NCBI GenBank assembly: GCA_018657955.1
Contig: JABHWD010000020.1
Coordinates: 318,891-382,890 of the forward strand
Direction of reading: 5' to 3'
From: Flavobacteriaceae bacterium
GTDB taxonomy: Bacteria; Bacteroidota; Bacteroidia; Flavobacteriales; Flavobacteriaceae
DNA length: 64,000 bases
In this document: positions 35,257-43,370 of the stretch, in pieces
How the letters are laid out: each line of letters begins with the position of its first letter
How positions within the stretch are numbered: the stretch's first letter is position 1
Made by a program: the position numbers and the translations under genes
The notes under the pieces: model-generated
What the model was told of the DNA's origin: nothing
The model's input: only the letters and a program-made list of their open reading frames with translations
Databases searched by the model: none

Positions 35257-36484
35257 AATTCATTGGTTTTATTTTAGGCTCTTTGTCCATTATGTATTTG
35301 GGTGTAAATATAGGAGCCACCTTTTCAGAAAAATTTATTAATTCAACAAACAAACTTCTATGAAGTGTTATGGCTTCAGGGATTGAATTAACTATATAGG
35401 AAAATAATTTGACAGGCATAAATGCAACATCTCCTACACCATCTTCATTTAAATCATACCCAACATAATTACTCCAATAATTTCCAACAAATACATTGTC
35501 ATTTTGACGTCCCTTATATGAAAGATCAAAGGCGTTATTTAGATAATCATTTTCAGTAAAAATATTTTCATAACACCCCCCTGAAATTTTTGTAGCCCAG
35601 CCGTTTTGTTTAAATATGTTATGATTGTAGTTGATTCTGTTTGATCCTTCAACAGTTATTCCAATGGTGTTTTGATAGAAATAATTATTTTCAATTTTAG
35701 CATCATAAATTTCTTTTAATAACAATCCGTAAGATGAAGCCCCCCAGTTATTTTCAAATCTATTGCTCTGCATTATAATATTTTTAGAAAACATTACTGC
35801 TACACCAGCGCCATTATTTATAAAAATATTATTAGAAAATTTATTGTCATTTGAAAACATAAAATGAAGCCCATATCGCAAATTTTTCTCACTTACATTA
35901 TTATTTATTTTTGCAGCACTAACAAACTCTAAATATATCCCATCTCGCATATTTATAATTTTGTTGTTTTCAATTTCCATGTTTTTTGAATTCCATAGAT
36001 GTATCCCATTTCCAGAATTTAATACATCATTATTAGCCCCATTTATTATATTATTTCGTATTATGCCATTTTGTGATTTTTGTATAAATATTGCAAAAAA
36101 AGGATTATTAAATTCAATGTTTTCTATCAAGAAATGATCAGCTTTATAAGCCACAATACTAGCAATATCTTTAGTGTATGATCTTTTAATATTATTAATT
36201 TTTAGACTAGATAAATACACACTGTCAGATTGTATATTAAACCCACCACCTTTAAATTGAGCATCAATTATTGATTGTTCTCCAATAATTTTTATGGGCT
36301 TATTAATCTCTATATCGAATTCATAATAAGTGCCATTTTTGATAATGATGGTGTCATGATTTTTGGCCTTATCAATGGCTGTTGATATATTAGAAATATC
36401 ACACTTTTTACATACAATTATTACTGATGAGGATATAATATTGATAGAGAATAAACAAATAATAGTGGTTAGTAATGATTTCAT
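35243..36484 (-). CDS. nosD: NosD, periplasmic right-handed beta-helix protein for NosZ maturation
   Basis: The 413-residue protein begins with a signal peptide of about 19 residues and a cysteine pair (CKKC near residue 25). It then consists of many parallel beta-helix turns with repeated asparagine ladders, for example IIRNNIINGA, IENNKIINM, KINNNVSEKN, KFSNNIFINN. The stretch YSYLVYK-like end and VGNYWSNYVGYDLNEDGVGD are typical NosD/CASH domain endings. NosD binds the NosFY transporter and docks apo-NosZ in the periplasm. It follows the NosL-fusion gene by 11 bp. Confidence 0.93.
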   Translation of the reverse strand: MKSLLTTIICLFSINIISSSVIIVCKKCDISNISTAIDKAKNHDTIIIKNGTYYEFDIEINKPIKIIGEQSIIDAQFKGGGFNIQSDSVYLSSLKINNIKRSYTKDIASIVAYKADHFLIENIEFNNPFFAIFIQKSQNGIIRNNIINGANNDVLNSGNGIHLWNSKNMEIENNKIINMRDGIYLEFVSAAKINNNVSEKNLRYGLHFMFSNDNKFSNNIFINNGAGVAVMFSKNIIMQSNRFENNWGASSYGLLLKEIYDAKIENNYFYQNTIGITVEGSNRINYNHNIFKQNGWATKISGGCYENIFTENDYLNNAFDLSYKGRQNDNVFVGNYWSNYVGYDLNEDGVGDVAFMPVKLFSYIVNSIPEAITLHRSLFVELINFSEKVAPIFTPKYIMDKEPKIKPMNYAVN

Positions 36485-36495
36485 TTCAAATAGTA

Positions 36496-37554
36496 TTATT
36501 GTATAATATTATATTTTCTTTTTATTTCTTCCCAGGCGTAGTTTTCACCACCCATTTCTTTAATTATTTTATGAACATCATCGGCGTTTTTAAAGGCGGT
36601 TAAATTACCTCCCATTGGGCTAGGAATTTTTTTTGATATTAAAAAGGTTAAATTATTTACATCAAAAAATGTTTCTTTACCATAATATGTATTTACTAAA
36701 TACAATTTGTTTTTATTCAAATCCATATTTGACATTTCATTGAGCATGCACTCAAGAGAATCAAAAAGAATGTTTTTCCCCTTTTTTGTTATAATTTGAG
36801 CGGAATGCTGAGTGTCGACAATATGCATTTTGCAATTATGACAAAGGTCTTCTCCATAATTAATTTTTTGTGCATTTTCACTGCATGAATATATTAGGGG
36901 CAGTATTAGTAGCGTATAGGATAAACGTACAGCAATAATTTTATTTTTTATTTTCATTCTTTGTTGATAGAAAATTTTTTTTTCTCCCTTAACATAAACA
37001 GAAAGAAAAACCATAAGCATGCCAATTATAATTAGCATAGCTCCAATATTTGGTTTTGATACTGCAACAAAATTTAGAATAGTTTTTTTGCCAATTACTG
37101 GCGGTTGATAGGCAAGTGGATTCCCAAATTCATCAACGAATTTTATTGCGGCATTAGGGTTCAAATTATGACCATATTCGTACCCCCAAAGCCAGAAATC
37201 ATAAATTCCTAGCACACCCAGACAAGCCATGAGAACGAACCAAAAAAGATATAGTTTTTTATTATTGAAATAAGTAAAAATTAATCCAAGAATAATCATG
37301 CCACTCAAGATTAATGGTAGGAAATCGAATTCAGGGATATATTCAGGAATTTCATCCATTCCTATATAATGATTCATTAAGTTAATATTCTTTAAGTCAT
37401 TAGGGTTCATATCGCTTATTTTATTTATCCAGATATTCAGACCAATAGGGTCAGGATATTGCGGAGCCTCTAATGTAACGGTCCATATTGGCACGAAATA
37501 CACTGCAAAAAACATAATCATTCCGAGGATCATATATAATTTTGATTTTTCCAT
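36496..37554 (-). CDS. nosL: membrane protein-NosL fusion (copper chaperone)
   Basis: The 352-residue frame joins two units. Residues 1-195 form a membrane protein with four helices and a periplasmic loop, like the unnamed proteins beside nosL in clade II clusters. Residues 200-352 begin with their own Met and lipoprotein signal (MKIKNKIIAVRLSYTLLILP, then IYSC with lipid Cys C224) and form NosL with the copper motif EDLCHNCKMHIVD. NosL delivers Cu(I) to NosZ. No stop separates the parts, so either a real fusion or internal initiation at 36957 is possible. A 10-bp hairpin precedes the gene. Confidence 0.82.
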   Translation of the reverse strand: MEKSKLYMILGMIMFFAVYFVPIWTVTLEAPQYPDPIGLNIWINKISDMNPNDLKNINLMNHYIGMDEIPEYIPEFDFLPLILSGMIILGLIFTYFNNKKLYLFWFVLMACLGVLGIYDFWLWGYEYGHNLNPNAAIKFVDEFGNPLAYQPPVIGKKTILNFVAVSKPNIGAMLIIIGMLMVFLSVYVKGEKKIFYQQRMKIKNKIIAVRLSYTLLILPLIYSCSENAQKINYGEDLCHNCKMHIVDTQHSAQIITKKGKNILFDSLECMLNEMSNMDLNKNKLYLVNTYYGKETFFDVNNLTFLISKKIPSPMGGNLTAFKNADDVHKIIKEMGGENYAWEEIKRKYNIIQ

Positions 37555-37569
37555 ATTTTCTTTTTTAAT

Positions 37570-37603
37570 AAGAGGCAGGTATCGTTAGAGACGCCTGCCT
37601 CTT
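37570..37603. other. intercistronic hairpin between peroxiredoxin and nosL genes
   Basis: A perfect 10-bp stem AAGAGGCAGG/CCTGCCTCTT with a 14-nt loop lies 15 bp before the nosL-fusion ATG. No T run follows on the minus strand, so it is not a standard terminator. It may stabilise the upstream nosZ message or cause partial attenuation within the operon. Confidence 0.6.
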
Positions 37604-37673
37604 TAATATGCTATGCTAACCACACCATAGCACATTTTTAACTAAAAATAAAACAAACTATAGTCATTTTTTT

Positions 37674-38177
37674 CTATCCAACGAACTTGTCTCCAGGAGC
37701 CCATTGACAGCCAGTAAGCCCACCAGCTTTCAAGGCTTGGAGTGTCCGCAATATTTCTTCTACACTTCTTCCTGTATCTAAATCATTGCATGAAACATGT
37801 TTTATAACATTATTTTTATCAACGATAAAAGTAGCTCTTAAGCATACTCCATTTTCTTGATCTACCACTCCAATTTCTGATGACAATTTTAATCCACAAT
37901 CAGCCAAGAGAGGATGCTTAATAGCCTTCAGCCCTTTATGCGCTTTTTTCCACGCTAATTTGCAATATTCATTATCTCCACTTATTCCAAAAACTTTGGC
38001 CTCGCTATTTAACTTGTCCATACTTGTAATTTCAGTAGGACAAATGAAGGTAAAATCCTTTGGGTAGAAATAAACAACCTTCCATCCTTTATAATTTTGA
38101 CTGCTTATTTCTAATATTTTATCCCCGTCAATTCCAAAGAGCTTGAAATCAGGAAATTTTTCGTTTATTCCAATCAT
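37674..38177 (-). CDS. AhpC/TSA peroxiredoxin
   Basis: The 167-residue protein has the peroxiredoxin motif YFYPKDFTFICPTE with peroxidatic C46, then KVFGISGDNEYCKLAWKK and FIVDKNNVIKHVSCND. A late cysteine (C157 in GCQWAPGDK) may be resolving. It resembles short AhpC proteins. It reduces peroxides or peroxynitrite with thiol partners in the cytoplasm. Finding it between nosZ and nosL is unusual; it may protect copper-enzyme assembly against oxidative or nitrosative damage. It lies 10 bp downstream of nosZ. Confidence 0.88.
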   Translation of the reverse strand: MIGINEKFPDFKLFGIDGDKILEISSQNYKGWKVVYFYPKDFTFICPTEITSMDKLNSEAKVFGISGDNEYCKLAWKKAHKGLKAIKHPLLADCGLKLSSEIGVVDQENGVCLRATFIVDKNNVIKHVSCNDLDTGRSVEEILRTLQALKAGGLTGCQWAPGDKFVG

Positions 38178-38187
38178 ATTATATTTA

Positions 38188-40191
38188 TTATTCTCCGTCT
38201 AAAGACCAATTTAATTTTATGTTACTACTTTTAGGCGACACCCTAACATATCCTTGCATTTCTTGATGAAGGGCAGAACAAAAATCAGTACAATAAAATG
38301 GCCATACGCCTTCTTGATTAGCATCCCAAGTGAATGTTTCTGTTTGCCCTGGCATAATTAGTAATTCTGAGGTATTTGCACCAATCATAGCCATTCCGTG
38401 AGGAACATCATAATCCTGCTCAAGATTTGTTACATGAAAAAAGACCTTATCACCTTCTTTAATACCTTCTATATTATCTGGAGTGAAATGAGATCTTATC
38501 ATGGTCATATATACATGAACTTCATTCCCCTTTCGAACAACTTTTGCGTCCTGTGGCTTTCTTGTAACATAAGGGTGATGATTCTCCTCTAATTTGTATA
38601 TTTTTTTAGAATTTTCTTTGATTAAACTTGCAGGAATCCCAGCTGCATAATGAGGCTCACCTATGGTAGGGAAATCTAATAATAATTCCATTTTATTCCC
38701 CGATATATCGTACAACTGTGCAGACTGACAGACTTCAGGCCCAGTTGGTAGATACCTGTCTTTTGTAATTTTATTCAATGCAAGAAGATATTTACCAAAG
38801 GGTTTTTGTGAATTTCCTCCAGGAATCATTAAATGTCCTACAGAATAATAAGTTGGCTTTCTATCTAGAATTTCCCATGTACCTAATTTCCATTTAACAA
38901 CTTCAGAAGAAATAAAAAAAGATGTATATCCATTTCCTTTATCATCAAACTCTGTGTGCAGAGGCCCCAATCCGGGCTGCTTAACAACTCCGGCAAGTAC
39001 ATCTTCAAAACTAATTATTGGAATTCCATAAGCCTCCCCATCAAACTTTTCTTTATCAATTGCCTTAATCATATTTGAAAAGGAATGCACAGTAACATTC
39101 GCTGATAATTTTCCGCTTCCCACTATATATTCTCCAGAAGGATCTATGTCACAACCATGCGGAGATTTTGGCATAGGAAGAAAATAAACAAGTCCAGGAC
39201 AATCTTTAGGGTCTAATATTTTAACCTCCGTTTTCATTGTACTTACCGCTGATTGAGTATGTTCATCATAGACGTTATGAGCATATTTCGTTTTCATAGT
39301 TGTATACTTGCCAGATTGAAGATATTCTTCAGCTTTTTTCCAGTTTACTGCAGCTATAAAATCTTTGTCTCTTTGAGAGGCATTAACCTCAAGAAGTGTA
39401 TTGCTTTCTTCTACATTATATGTAGTAAAAAACATCCATCCATGAGATTTTCCCCTACCAGGATGAGCTTTATCATAATCAAAACCAGGCATCATTATTT
39501 GAAACTCTAAATTCATCTCTCCCGTTTTTTGATCAATTTTTATGAATGATAGAGCCCCCTTAAAATTTCCTTTATAATCATCTATTGAAATATCACGCTG
39601 AGGAACAGGAACTCCAAAACGTGTCCCTGCAACAACATATTCCGTATTATCTGTAACATATGGAGAGCTATGATTCCCAGCAGAATTAGGTAATTCAATA
39701 ATCTCAACAGTTTCAAAGGTTGTTAAATCAATTCTTGCAACCCTTGGAGTATTATTTTCGTTTATAAAAACCCATCTACCATCCAGTTCACCATTAGTTT
39801 GTGAAATATCGGGATGATGTGCATCACCCCAAGGAACAAATCCATAGGAGGTATTAAGCATTGGCTTGGTTTCCTCATTGTATCCGTATGCTTTTTCTGG
39901 ATCTTGAGAAAAAACAGGAATTACCTTAAATAGTCTCCCAGAAGGCAGACCATAAACTGACAATTGACCGCTATAGCCTCCAGAAAGGAATGCGTAATAT
40001 TCATCATGTTCTCCTGGAGGAACAAATACTTTTTCAGCGACATCACTCTTTAAAGCTCCTTGATTTGAAGTTTCTTCACATGAAAGAAAAATAAATAACA
40101 GAAATAGTAGTCCGAGAACAAAAATTATTTCACCAAACCAAACAGTAATAAATTTTTTTATGTCTTTGATCATATGACTTACATTATTCAT
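38188..40191 (-). CDS. nosZ: Sec-type (clade II) nitrous oxide reductase NosZ
   Basis: At 667 residues this is a full NosZ. The N-terminus has a Sec-type hydrophobic segment ending IFLSC (C38, possible lipobox), not a twin-arginine signal, which marks clade II. The seven-bladed propeller begins EYYAFLSGGYSGQLSVYGLPSG and holds CuZ ligands, for example H125/H126 in DAHHPD and the HGCDIDPSGEY motif. The cupredoxin domain has CuA ligands H598 (VPHGMAM), C634, C638, H642 and M645 in FYCTDFCSALHQEM. It reduces N2O to N2 in the periplasm, ending denitrification or supporting N2O respiration alone. No nir or nor genes are in the window. Confidence 0.97.
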   Translation of the reverse strand: MNNVSHMIKDIKKFITVWFGEIIFVLGLLFLLFIFLSCEETSNQGALKSDVAEKVFVPPGEHDEYYAFLSGGYSGQLSVYGLPSGRLFKVIPVFSQDPEKAYGYNEETKPMLNTSYGFVPWGDAHHPDISQTNGELDGRWVFINENNTPRVARIDLTTFETVEIIELPNSAGNHSSPYVTDNTEYVVAGTRFGVPVPQRDISIDDYKGNFKGALSFIKIDQKTGEMNLEFQIMMPGFDYDKAHPGRGKSHGWMFFTTYNVEESNTLLEVNASQRDKDFIAAVNWKKAEEYLQSGKYTTMKTKYAHNVYDEHTQSAVSTMKTEVKILDPKDCPGLVYFLPMPKSPHGCDIDPSGEYIVGSGKLSANVTVHSFSNMIKAIDKEKFDGEAYGIPIISFEDVLAGVVKQPGLGPLHTEFDDKGNGYTSFFISSEVVKWKLGTWEILDRKPTYYSVGHLMIPGGNSQKPFGKYLLALNKITKDRYLPTGPEVCQSAQLYDISGNKMELLLDFPTIGEPHYAAGIPASLIKENSKKIYKLEENHHPYVTRKPQDAKVVRKGNEVHVYMTMIRSHFTPDNIEGIKEGDKVFFHVTNLEQDYDVPHGMAMIGANTSELLIMPGQTETFTWDANQEGVWPFYCTDFCSALHQEMQGYVRVSPKSSNIKLNWSLDGE

Positions 40192-40208
40192 AATATATTT
40201 TTTAGTAA

Positions 40209-40673
40209 TTAATTGTCAATTTCAATAAAATATTCAAGCACAGCTCTGGCTTCATCTTCTGTTAGATTCTGATTAGCCATTGGGGACATATATTCCATTA
40301 ATAATTGTTTTGCTGCATCATTTTCTTTAACCATTAGCTCAGGATTTAAAACCATATTCATTATCCATTCTGGAGATCTTCTATTGGTTACCCCTGTAAT
40401 TGCAGGCCCGATAAATCTTTTATCTAACTTGTGGCAGGCCGTACAATTTGTTTCAAAAACAGTTTTTCCATGGGTAGCCAGTTCTTTATTTATTTCTTTA
40501 TTTATTTCTACTGATGTAATGGGGCCAACCCCTTTGTCTAATATTGGATTTTCTATATTCTTTTCTGTTTTATTATAATTAGTGTTAGATTTCTCTGTGT
40601 TTAAATCTTCACCACAGGAATAAGTTAAGATTCCAAATAATAAGATTAGTTGTGTTAATTTGCTTGTTTTCAT
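40209..40673 (-). CDS. lipoprotein monoheme cytochrome c
   Basis: The 154-residue protein has a lipoprotein signal (LTYSC, lipid Cys C20), an acidic linker, and a single class I cytochrome c domain with NCTACH (C77, C80, H81), RFIGPAITGVTNRR and an axial Met in EYMSPM. It is anchored in the membrane facing the periplasm. Small cytochromes beside clade II nosZ are thought to donate electrons to CuA, so this is the probable direct donor. It lies 17 bp upstream of nosZ in the same operon. Confidence 0.9.
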   Translation of the reverse strand: MKTSKLTQLILLFGILTYSCGEDLNTEKSNTNYNKTEKNIENPILDKGVGPITSVEINKEINKELATHGKTVFETNCTACHKLDKRFIGPAITGVTNRRSPEWIMNMVLNPELMVKENDAAKQLLMEYMSPMANQNLTEDEARAVLEYFIEIDN

Positions 40674-40684
40674 TTTTAATAATT

Positions 40685-41269
40685 TTATAGAAGAATTACT
40701 TTATCAATTACATTTATAATACCGTTTACTGTTGATATAGAGGCAAGAACTTTACAGCCATTAACAAAGACATCTTCTCCTTGAATTGTTATTTCTAGGT
40801 AATCTCCAGTTGCCATATATAATTTTCTTTTCTTAGTAGCCTCCTTTTTTAGTTTAGCAATATCATAGGTGCCTGGAGCAGCATGTTGAGTTAGTATTGT
40901 AGCTAATGTTTGCACATTTTCAGGTTTTAATAAATTTTCAACAGTACCCTCAGCCAAGGCGCTAAAAGCTGTATTTGTTGGAGCAAAAACAGTTAATGGC
41001 CCTGCATTTACTAATATATGTTCAATATGAGCTGCCTGAACAGCAGCTACAAGAGTAGTGTGATCTTTTGATCCCATGGCCACTTGCAAAATATTTGGAT
41101 CGGAAATGTTATCGACAACACTTGCTTGCCCTAGAGGAGTGTTAGTATTAGTAACAACATTTGAGCTTTTTAATTTCTTATTTTTTTCTACATTTAAATA
41201 AATAATTGCTAATGCAGCAATAAATAAAATTATCAGCAGTGTTCTGAATGATATTTTCGATTGCTTCAT
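40685..41269 (-). CDS. membrane-anchored fasciclin domain protein
   Basis: The 194-residue protein has one N-terminal helix (about residues 8-25), a Ser/Asn linker and a fasciclin (FAS1) domain from about residue 55: VAAVQAAHIEHILVNAGPLTVFAPTNTAFSAL, then LATILTQHAAPGTYD and VNGIINVIDKVIL. FAS1 domains mediate adhesion or bind small molecules; its job in a nos operon is unknown. Being the first gene after Fnr-type promoter C, it is expressed with nosZ. The C-terminus keeps one cysteine (GCKVLAS). Confidence 0.85.
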   Translation of the reverse strand: MKQSKISFRTLLIILFIAALAIIYLNVEKNKKLKSSNVVTNTNTPLGQASVVDNISDPNILQVAMGSKDHTTLVAAVQAAHIEHILVNAGPLTVFAPTNTAFSALAEGTVENLLKPENVQTLATILTQHAAPGTYDIAKLKKEATKKRKLYMATGDYLEITIQGEDVFVNGCKVLASISTVNGIINVIDKVILL

Positions 41270-41300
41270 AATAAAATTTTTTCAGTATTAATTGATACTC

Positions 41301-41344
41301 CAAAAGTATGTTAAGCTCATTTTTTATAAAATGACAATTATCAT
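41301..41344 (-). promoter_or_regulatory. Fnr-type promoter C (main nos operon)
   Basis: Operator ATGACAATTATCAT (41331-41344) fits ATGAY-N4-RTCAT. On the minus strand, exactly 33 bp from its centre, TACTTTTG (41308-41301) is a perfect TAnnTTTG -7 box. It drives fasciclin, cytochrome c, nosZ, peroxiredoxin, nosL, nosD, nosF and nosY. Confidence 0.8.
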
Positions 41345-41430
41345 AAAAACACAAAAAAATAAAAACTTCAGAGAGTTTCTTGGGAAAATGGAAAAAAACG
41401 CAAGGATAAGAATAAAATTCTTCATAACGA

Positions 41431-41496
41431 ATAGAGTGATTATACTAAAAAGCTAAAGAACAAGAATGATTGACGATATAATATGATATATGTCAT
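41431..41496 (+). repeat. 66-bp duplicated promoter cassette, copy 1
   Basis: This stretch is 64 of 66 bases identical to 42913-42978 and in the same orientation. It starts ATAGAGTGATTATACTAAAA and ends with the Fnr-type operator. Flanking bases diverge at once, so the copied unit is well defined. Confidence 0.9.
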
Positions 41497-41526
41497 ATTT
41501 TAAATCTAATAAAACAACAACCTTTA
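41483..41526 (+). promoter_or_regulatory. Fnr-type promoter D (small basic secreted protein)
   Basis: Operator ATGATATATGTCAT (41483-41496), and 33 bp from its centre AACCTTTA (41519-41526), a weaker match to TAnnTTTG. The gene start at 41543 leaves a leader of about 10 bases. Confidence 0.65.
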
Positions 41527-41542
41527 TATAACTTTAAATTTT

Positions 41543-41818
41543 ATGAAAAACTTATTATTAATTTTATTAGTGGCGTCAATTTTTTCAGCAAACGCTCAAC
41601 AAGCAGTACTGGAAAAAGAATGCATTACTACAAAGGTGACTCGCATTGACCAACTTAGAGTTAAAGTTATTACACACGATAAATGTAAAAACGTTAAGGT
41701 TGTAAAAACATATTCTAAGAAGAAATGGGATAAAATTGTAGCTGACGGAAAAAGATGGAGAGAAAGAAGAAAAACAGCTCCAAAAAGAAGAAAAAGAACG
41801 CTTAGAGATACTTTATAG
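41543..41818 (+). CDS. small secreted basic protein
   Basis: A 91-residue protein has a clear signal peptide (MKNLLLILLVASIFSANAQ, about 19 residues). The mature part has two cysteines (ECITTK and DKCKN) and is strongly basic, ending in an Arg/Lys-rich tail (WRERRKTAPKRRKRTLR). No family is recognised. It would be periplasmic and could bind an acidic partner. It is regulated by the Fnr-type promoter D, so it likely serves the same low-oxygen programme. Confidence 0.65.
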   Translation: MKNLLLILLVASIFSANAQQAVLEKECITTKVTRIDQLRVKVITHDKCKNVKVVKTYSKKKWDKIVADGKRWRERRKTAPKRRKRTLRDTL

Positions 41819-41882
41819 AAAAGCAATTACTTAAAGCCTAATTATGAAAGCATCAATTTTTGCCCATCAAATTCAACATCAA

Positions 41883-42038
41883 TTACTGGGCTACTCTGCT
41901 ACCTTTTTGCTGAACATGATCTCCTAAAACTTCTCTTAGAGCTTGATGAAGAAGATGAGTTGCAGTATGATTGCACTGGGTTCTAAACCTTTGCTTTCTA
42001 TCTACTACTGCATTAAATGTCTCTATTTTGAAGATGGG
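41883..42038 (-). pseudogene. fragment of alanyl-tRNA synthetase gene
   Basis: Minus-strand translation gives a 51-residue stretch containing [19 protein letters not shown] and [14 protein letters not shown], clear hallmarks of the AlaRS editing domain. It starts after an in-frame stop and ends in a stop after ...QQKGSRVAQ, diverging where AlaRS would continue. It is thus a short, untranslated scar; a complete alaS must exist elsewhere. It fills most of the gap between the small secreted protein and the SDR gene. Confidence 0.75.
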
Positions 42039-42092
42039 GCATTAACTGGCGCCTCTTTTTTTGGGGACTCTCTTGTTTTAAATTTTTAATAA

Positions 42093-42890
42093 TTATTTTT
42101 TGAATCTACCTGGTGCTATAAATGAGCTAAGGATTTTAAAAATTGGTTGGGGGGCAGAGTTTATTAAAAAAGCTATTATTTTCCATGTTTTTGTAGGCAC
42201 ACAAATTGCCTTTCCTTTTAGCATTGCATTTACTCCTTCGATTGCAATTCTTTTAGCAGATTTTTTTAAGAATTTAGGAACCCTGTCCATTTCGTCTTGT
42301 ACTCCGCTGGCTGTATGAAAATTTGTAACTGTATAGCCTGGGCAAACAGCAGTTGAAGAAATTCCGTTTTTATTATAATTTAAATTTATTGCTTCACTAA
42401 ATCTATTTACAAAAGTCTTTGTAGGACCATATAAGGATTGTATTGCAGAAGGGGGGGCAAATGCAGCAATTGATGAAACTATCATGATTTTTCCTCCTCC
42501 TTTTTCCATCATTATAGGAATAAACAGCTTGGTTAAGGCTATTACTGAGATACTTAAAACCCTTATACATTTTTCTTCATCTTCCATTGATGATTCATGG
42601 AAAGGAGCAGAAATTCCATACCCAGCATTATTAATTAATATTTCAACAAAATAATTTTTAGAATTGCAATATTCAAAAATTTCTTTTGGCGCTTCTTTCT
42701 TGCTTAAATCACATGAAACAAAATCTGCTTTTACTTTGTGTTTTAATGAAATGTCTTTTGAGATGTCTTTTAACAAACCCTCTCTTCTAGCCGTTAAAAT
42801 TAAGTTGAATCCTTTTTCTGCTAAATAATATGCTATTTCCAGGCCAATTCCAGATGATGATCCTGTGATAAGAGCATAAGATTCTTTCAT
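42093..42890 (-). CDS. short-chain dehydrogenase/reductase
   Basis: The 265-residue protein is a classical SDR. The cofactor loop is TGSSSGIG (9-16), NNAGYGIS is the second motif, then the catalytic Ser in IMIVSSIAA and the YGPTK active-site Tyr/Lys near 155. The R at ARREGL suggests NADP preference. The substrate is unknown. It lies on the element without a clear link to N2O reduction. Its start is 81 bp from the centre of operator E, which may or may not influence it. Confidence 0.88.
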   Translation of the reverse strand: MKESYALITGSSSGIGLEIAYYLAEKGFNLILTARREGLLKDISKDISLKHKVKADFVSCDLSKKEAPKEIFEYCNSKNYFVEILINNAGYGISAPFHESSMEDEEKCIRVLSISVIALTKLFIPIMMEKGGGKIMIVSSIAAFAPPSAIQSLYGPTKTFVNRFSEAINLNYNKNGISSTAVCPGYTVTNFHTASGVQDEMDRVPKFLKKSAKRIAIEGVNAMLKGKAICVPTKTWKIIAFLINSAPQPIFKILSSFIAPGRFKK

Positions 42891-42912
42891 TTAATTTAAG
42901 TTGTTACTGTTT

Positions 42913-42978
42913 ATAGAGTGATTATACTAAAAGGCTAAAGAACAAGAATGATTGACGATATAATATGATATATATCAT
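42913..42978 (+). repeat. 66-bp duplicated promoter cassette, copy 2
   Basis: Copy of 41431-41496 with two substitutions (positions 21 and 62 of the unit). The second change turns the operator into a perfect palindrome, ATGATATATATCAT. Confidence 0.9.
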
Positions 42979-43008
42979 TTTTTCACCCATTTAGAAGCAC
43001 TATATTGA
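42965..43008 (+). promoter_or_regulatory. Fnr-type promoter E (membrane protein gene)
   Basis: Operator ATGATATATATCAT (42965-42978) with TATATTGA (43001-43008) 33 bp from its centre, a partial -7 match. The downstream gene starts at 43024. Confidence 0.6.
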
Positions 43009-43023
43009 ACAGAAACATATAAC

Positions 43024-43356
43024 ATGCAAAAATTTCTTTATTGGATTACAAGAATTTCTAGCGGAATCTCAATAGGAGTTATAGCGTTCTTTTTCATTGC
43101 TCATTTGACTGGAAATGAATTTACTCAGGTTCTTTCAATGAAAGAGGGAATACTGTTTTTATTTTTTCCAATTGGAGTATGCTTAGGACAAATAATCGCT
43201 TGGGATCGGGAGTTTATTGGAGGAATAATTACAATGATAAGTATAGGTGTCTTTAATTTATTGGATGGCAGTCCATATAATTTTTCTATGATAGATGCAT
43301 TGGCATTGCCAGGAATATTATTTATATTTTCAGCTCTTTATAATAAATATAAATAA
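43024..43356 (+). CDS. small membrane protein (four helices)
   Basis: A 110-residue protein has about four hydrophobic segments (around residues 10-28, 42-60, 65-82 and 90-107). The W-D/R-E-F-IGG pattern in the middle resembles a family of small uncharacterised Bacteroidota membrane proteins. Function is unknown. It is controlled by Fnr-type promoter E and followed by a small acidic protein gene 14 bp later. Confidence 0.75.
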   Translation: MQKFLYWITRISSGISIGVIAFFFIAHLTGNEFTQVLSMKEGILFLFFPIGVCLGQIIAWDREFIGGIITMISIGVFNLLDGSPYNFSMIDALALPGILFIFSALYNKYK

Positions 43357-43370
43357 TTAGATTTGTGTTT

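Noticed and set aside
41840-41893. Short minus-strand stretch reading [13 protein letters not shown], like the start of ATP synthase beta
   Set aside because: Only about a dozen residues and in a different frame from the AlaRS fragment; chance resemblance cannot be excluded.
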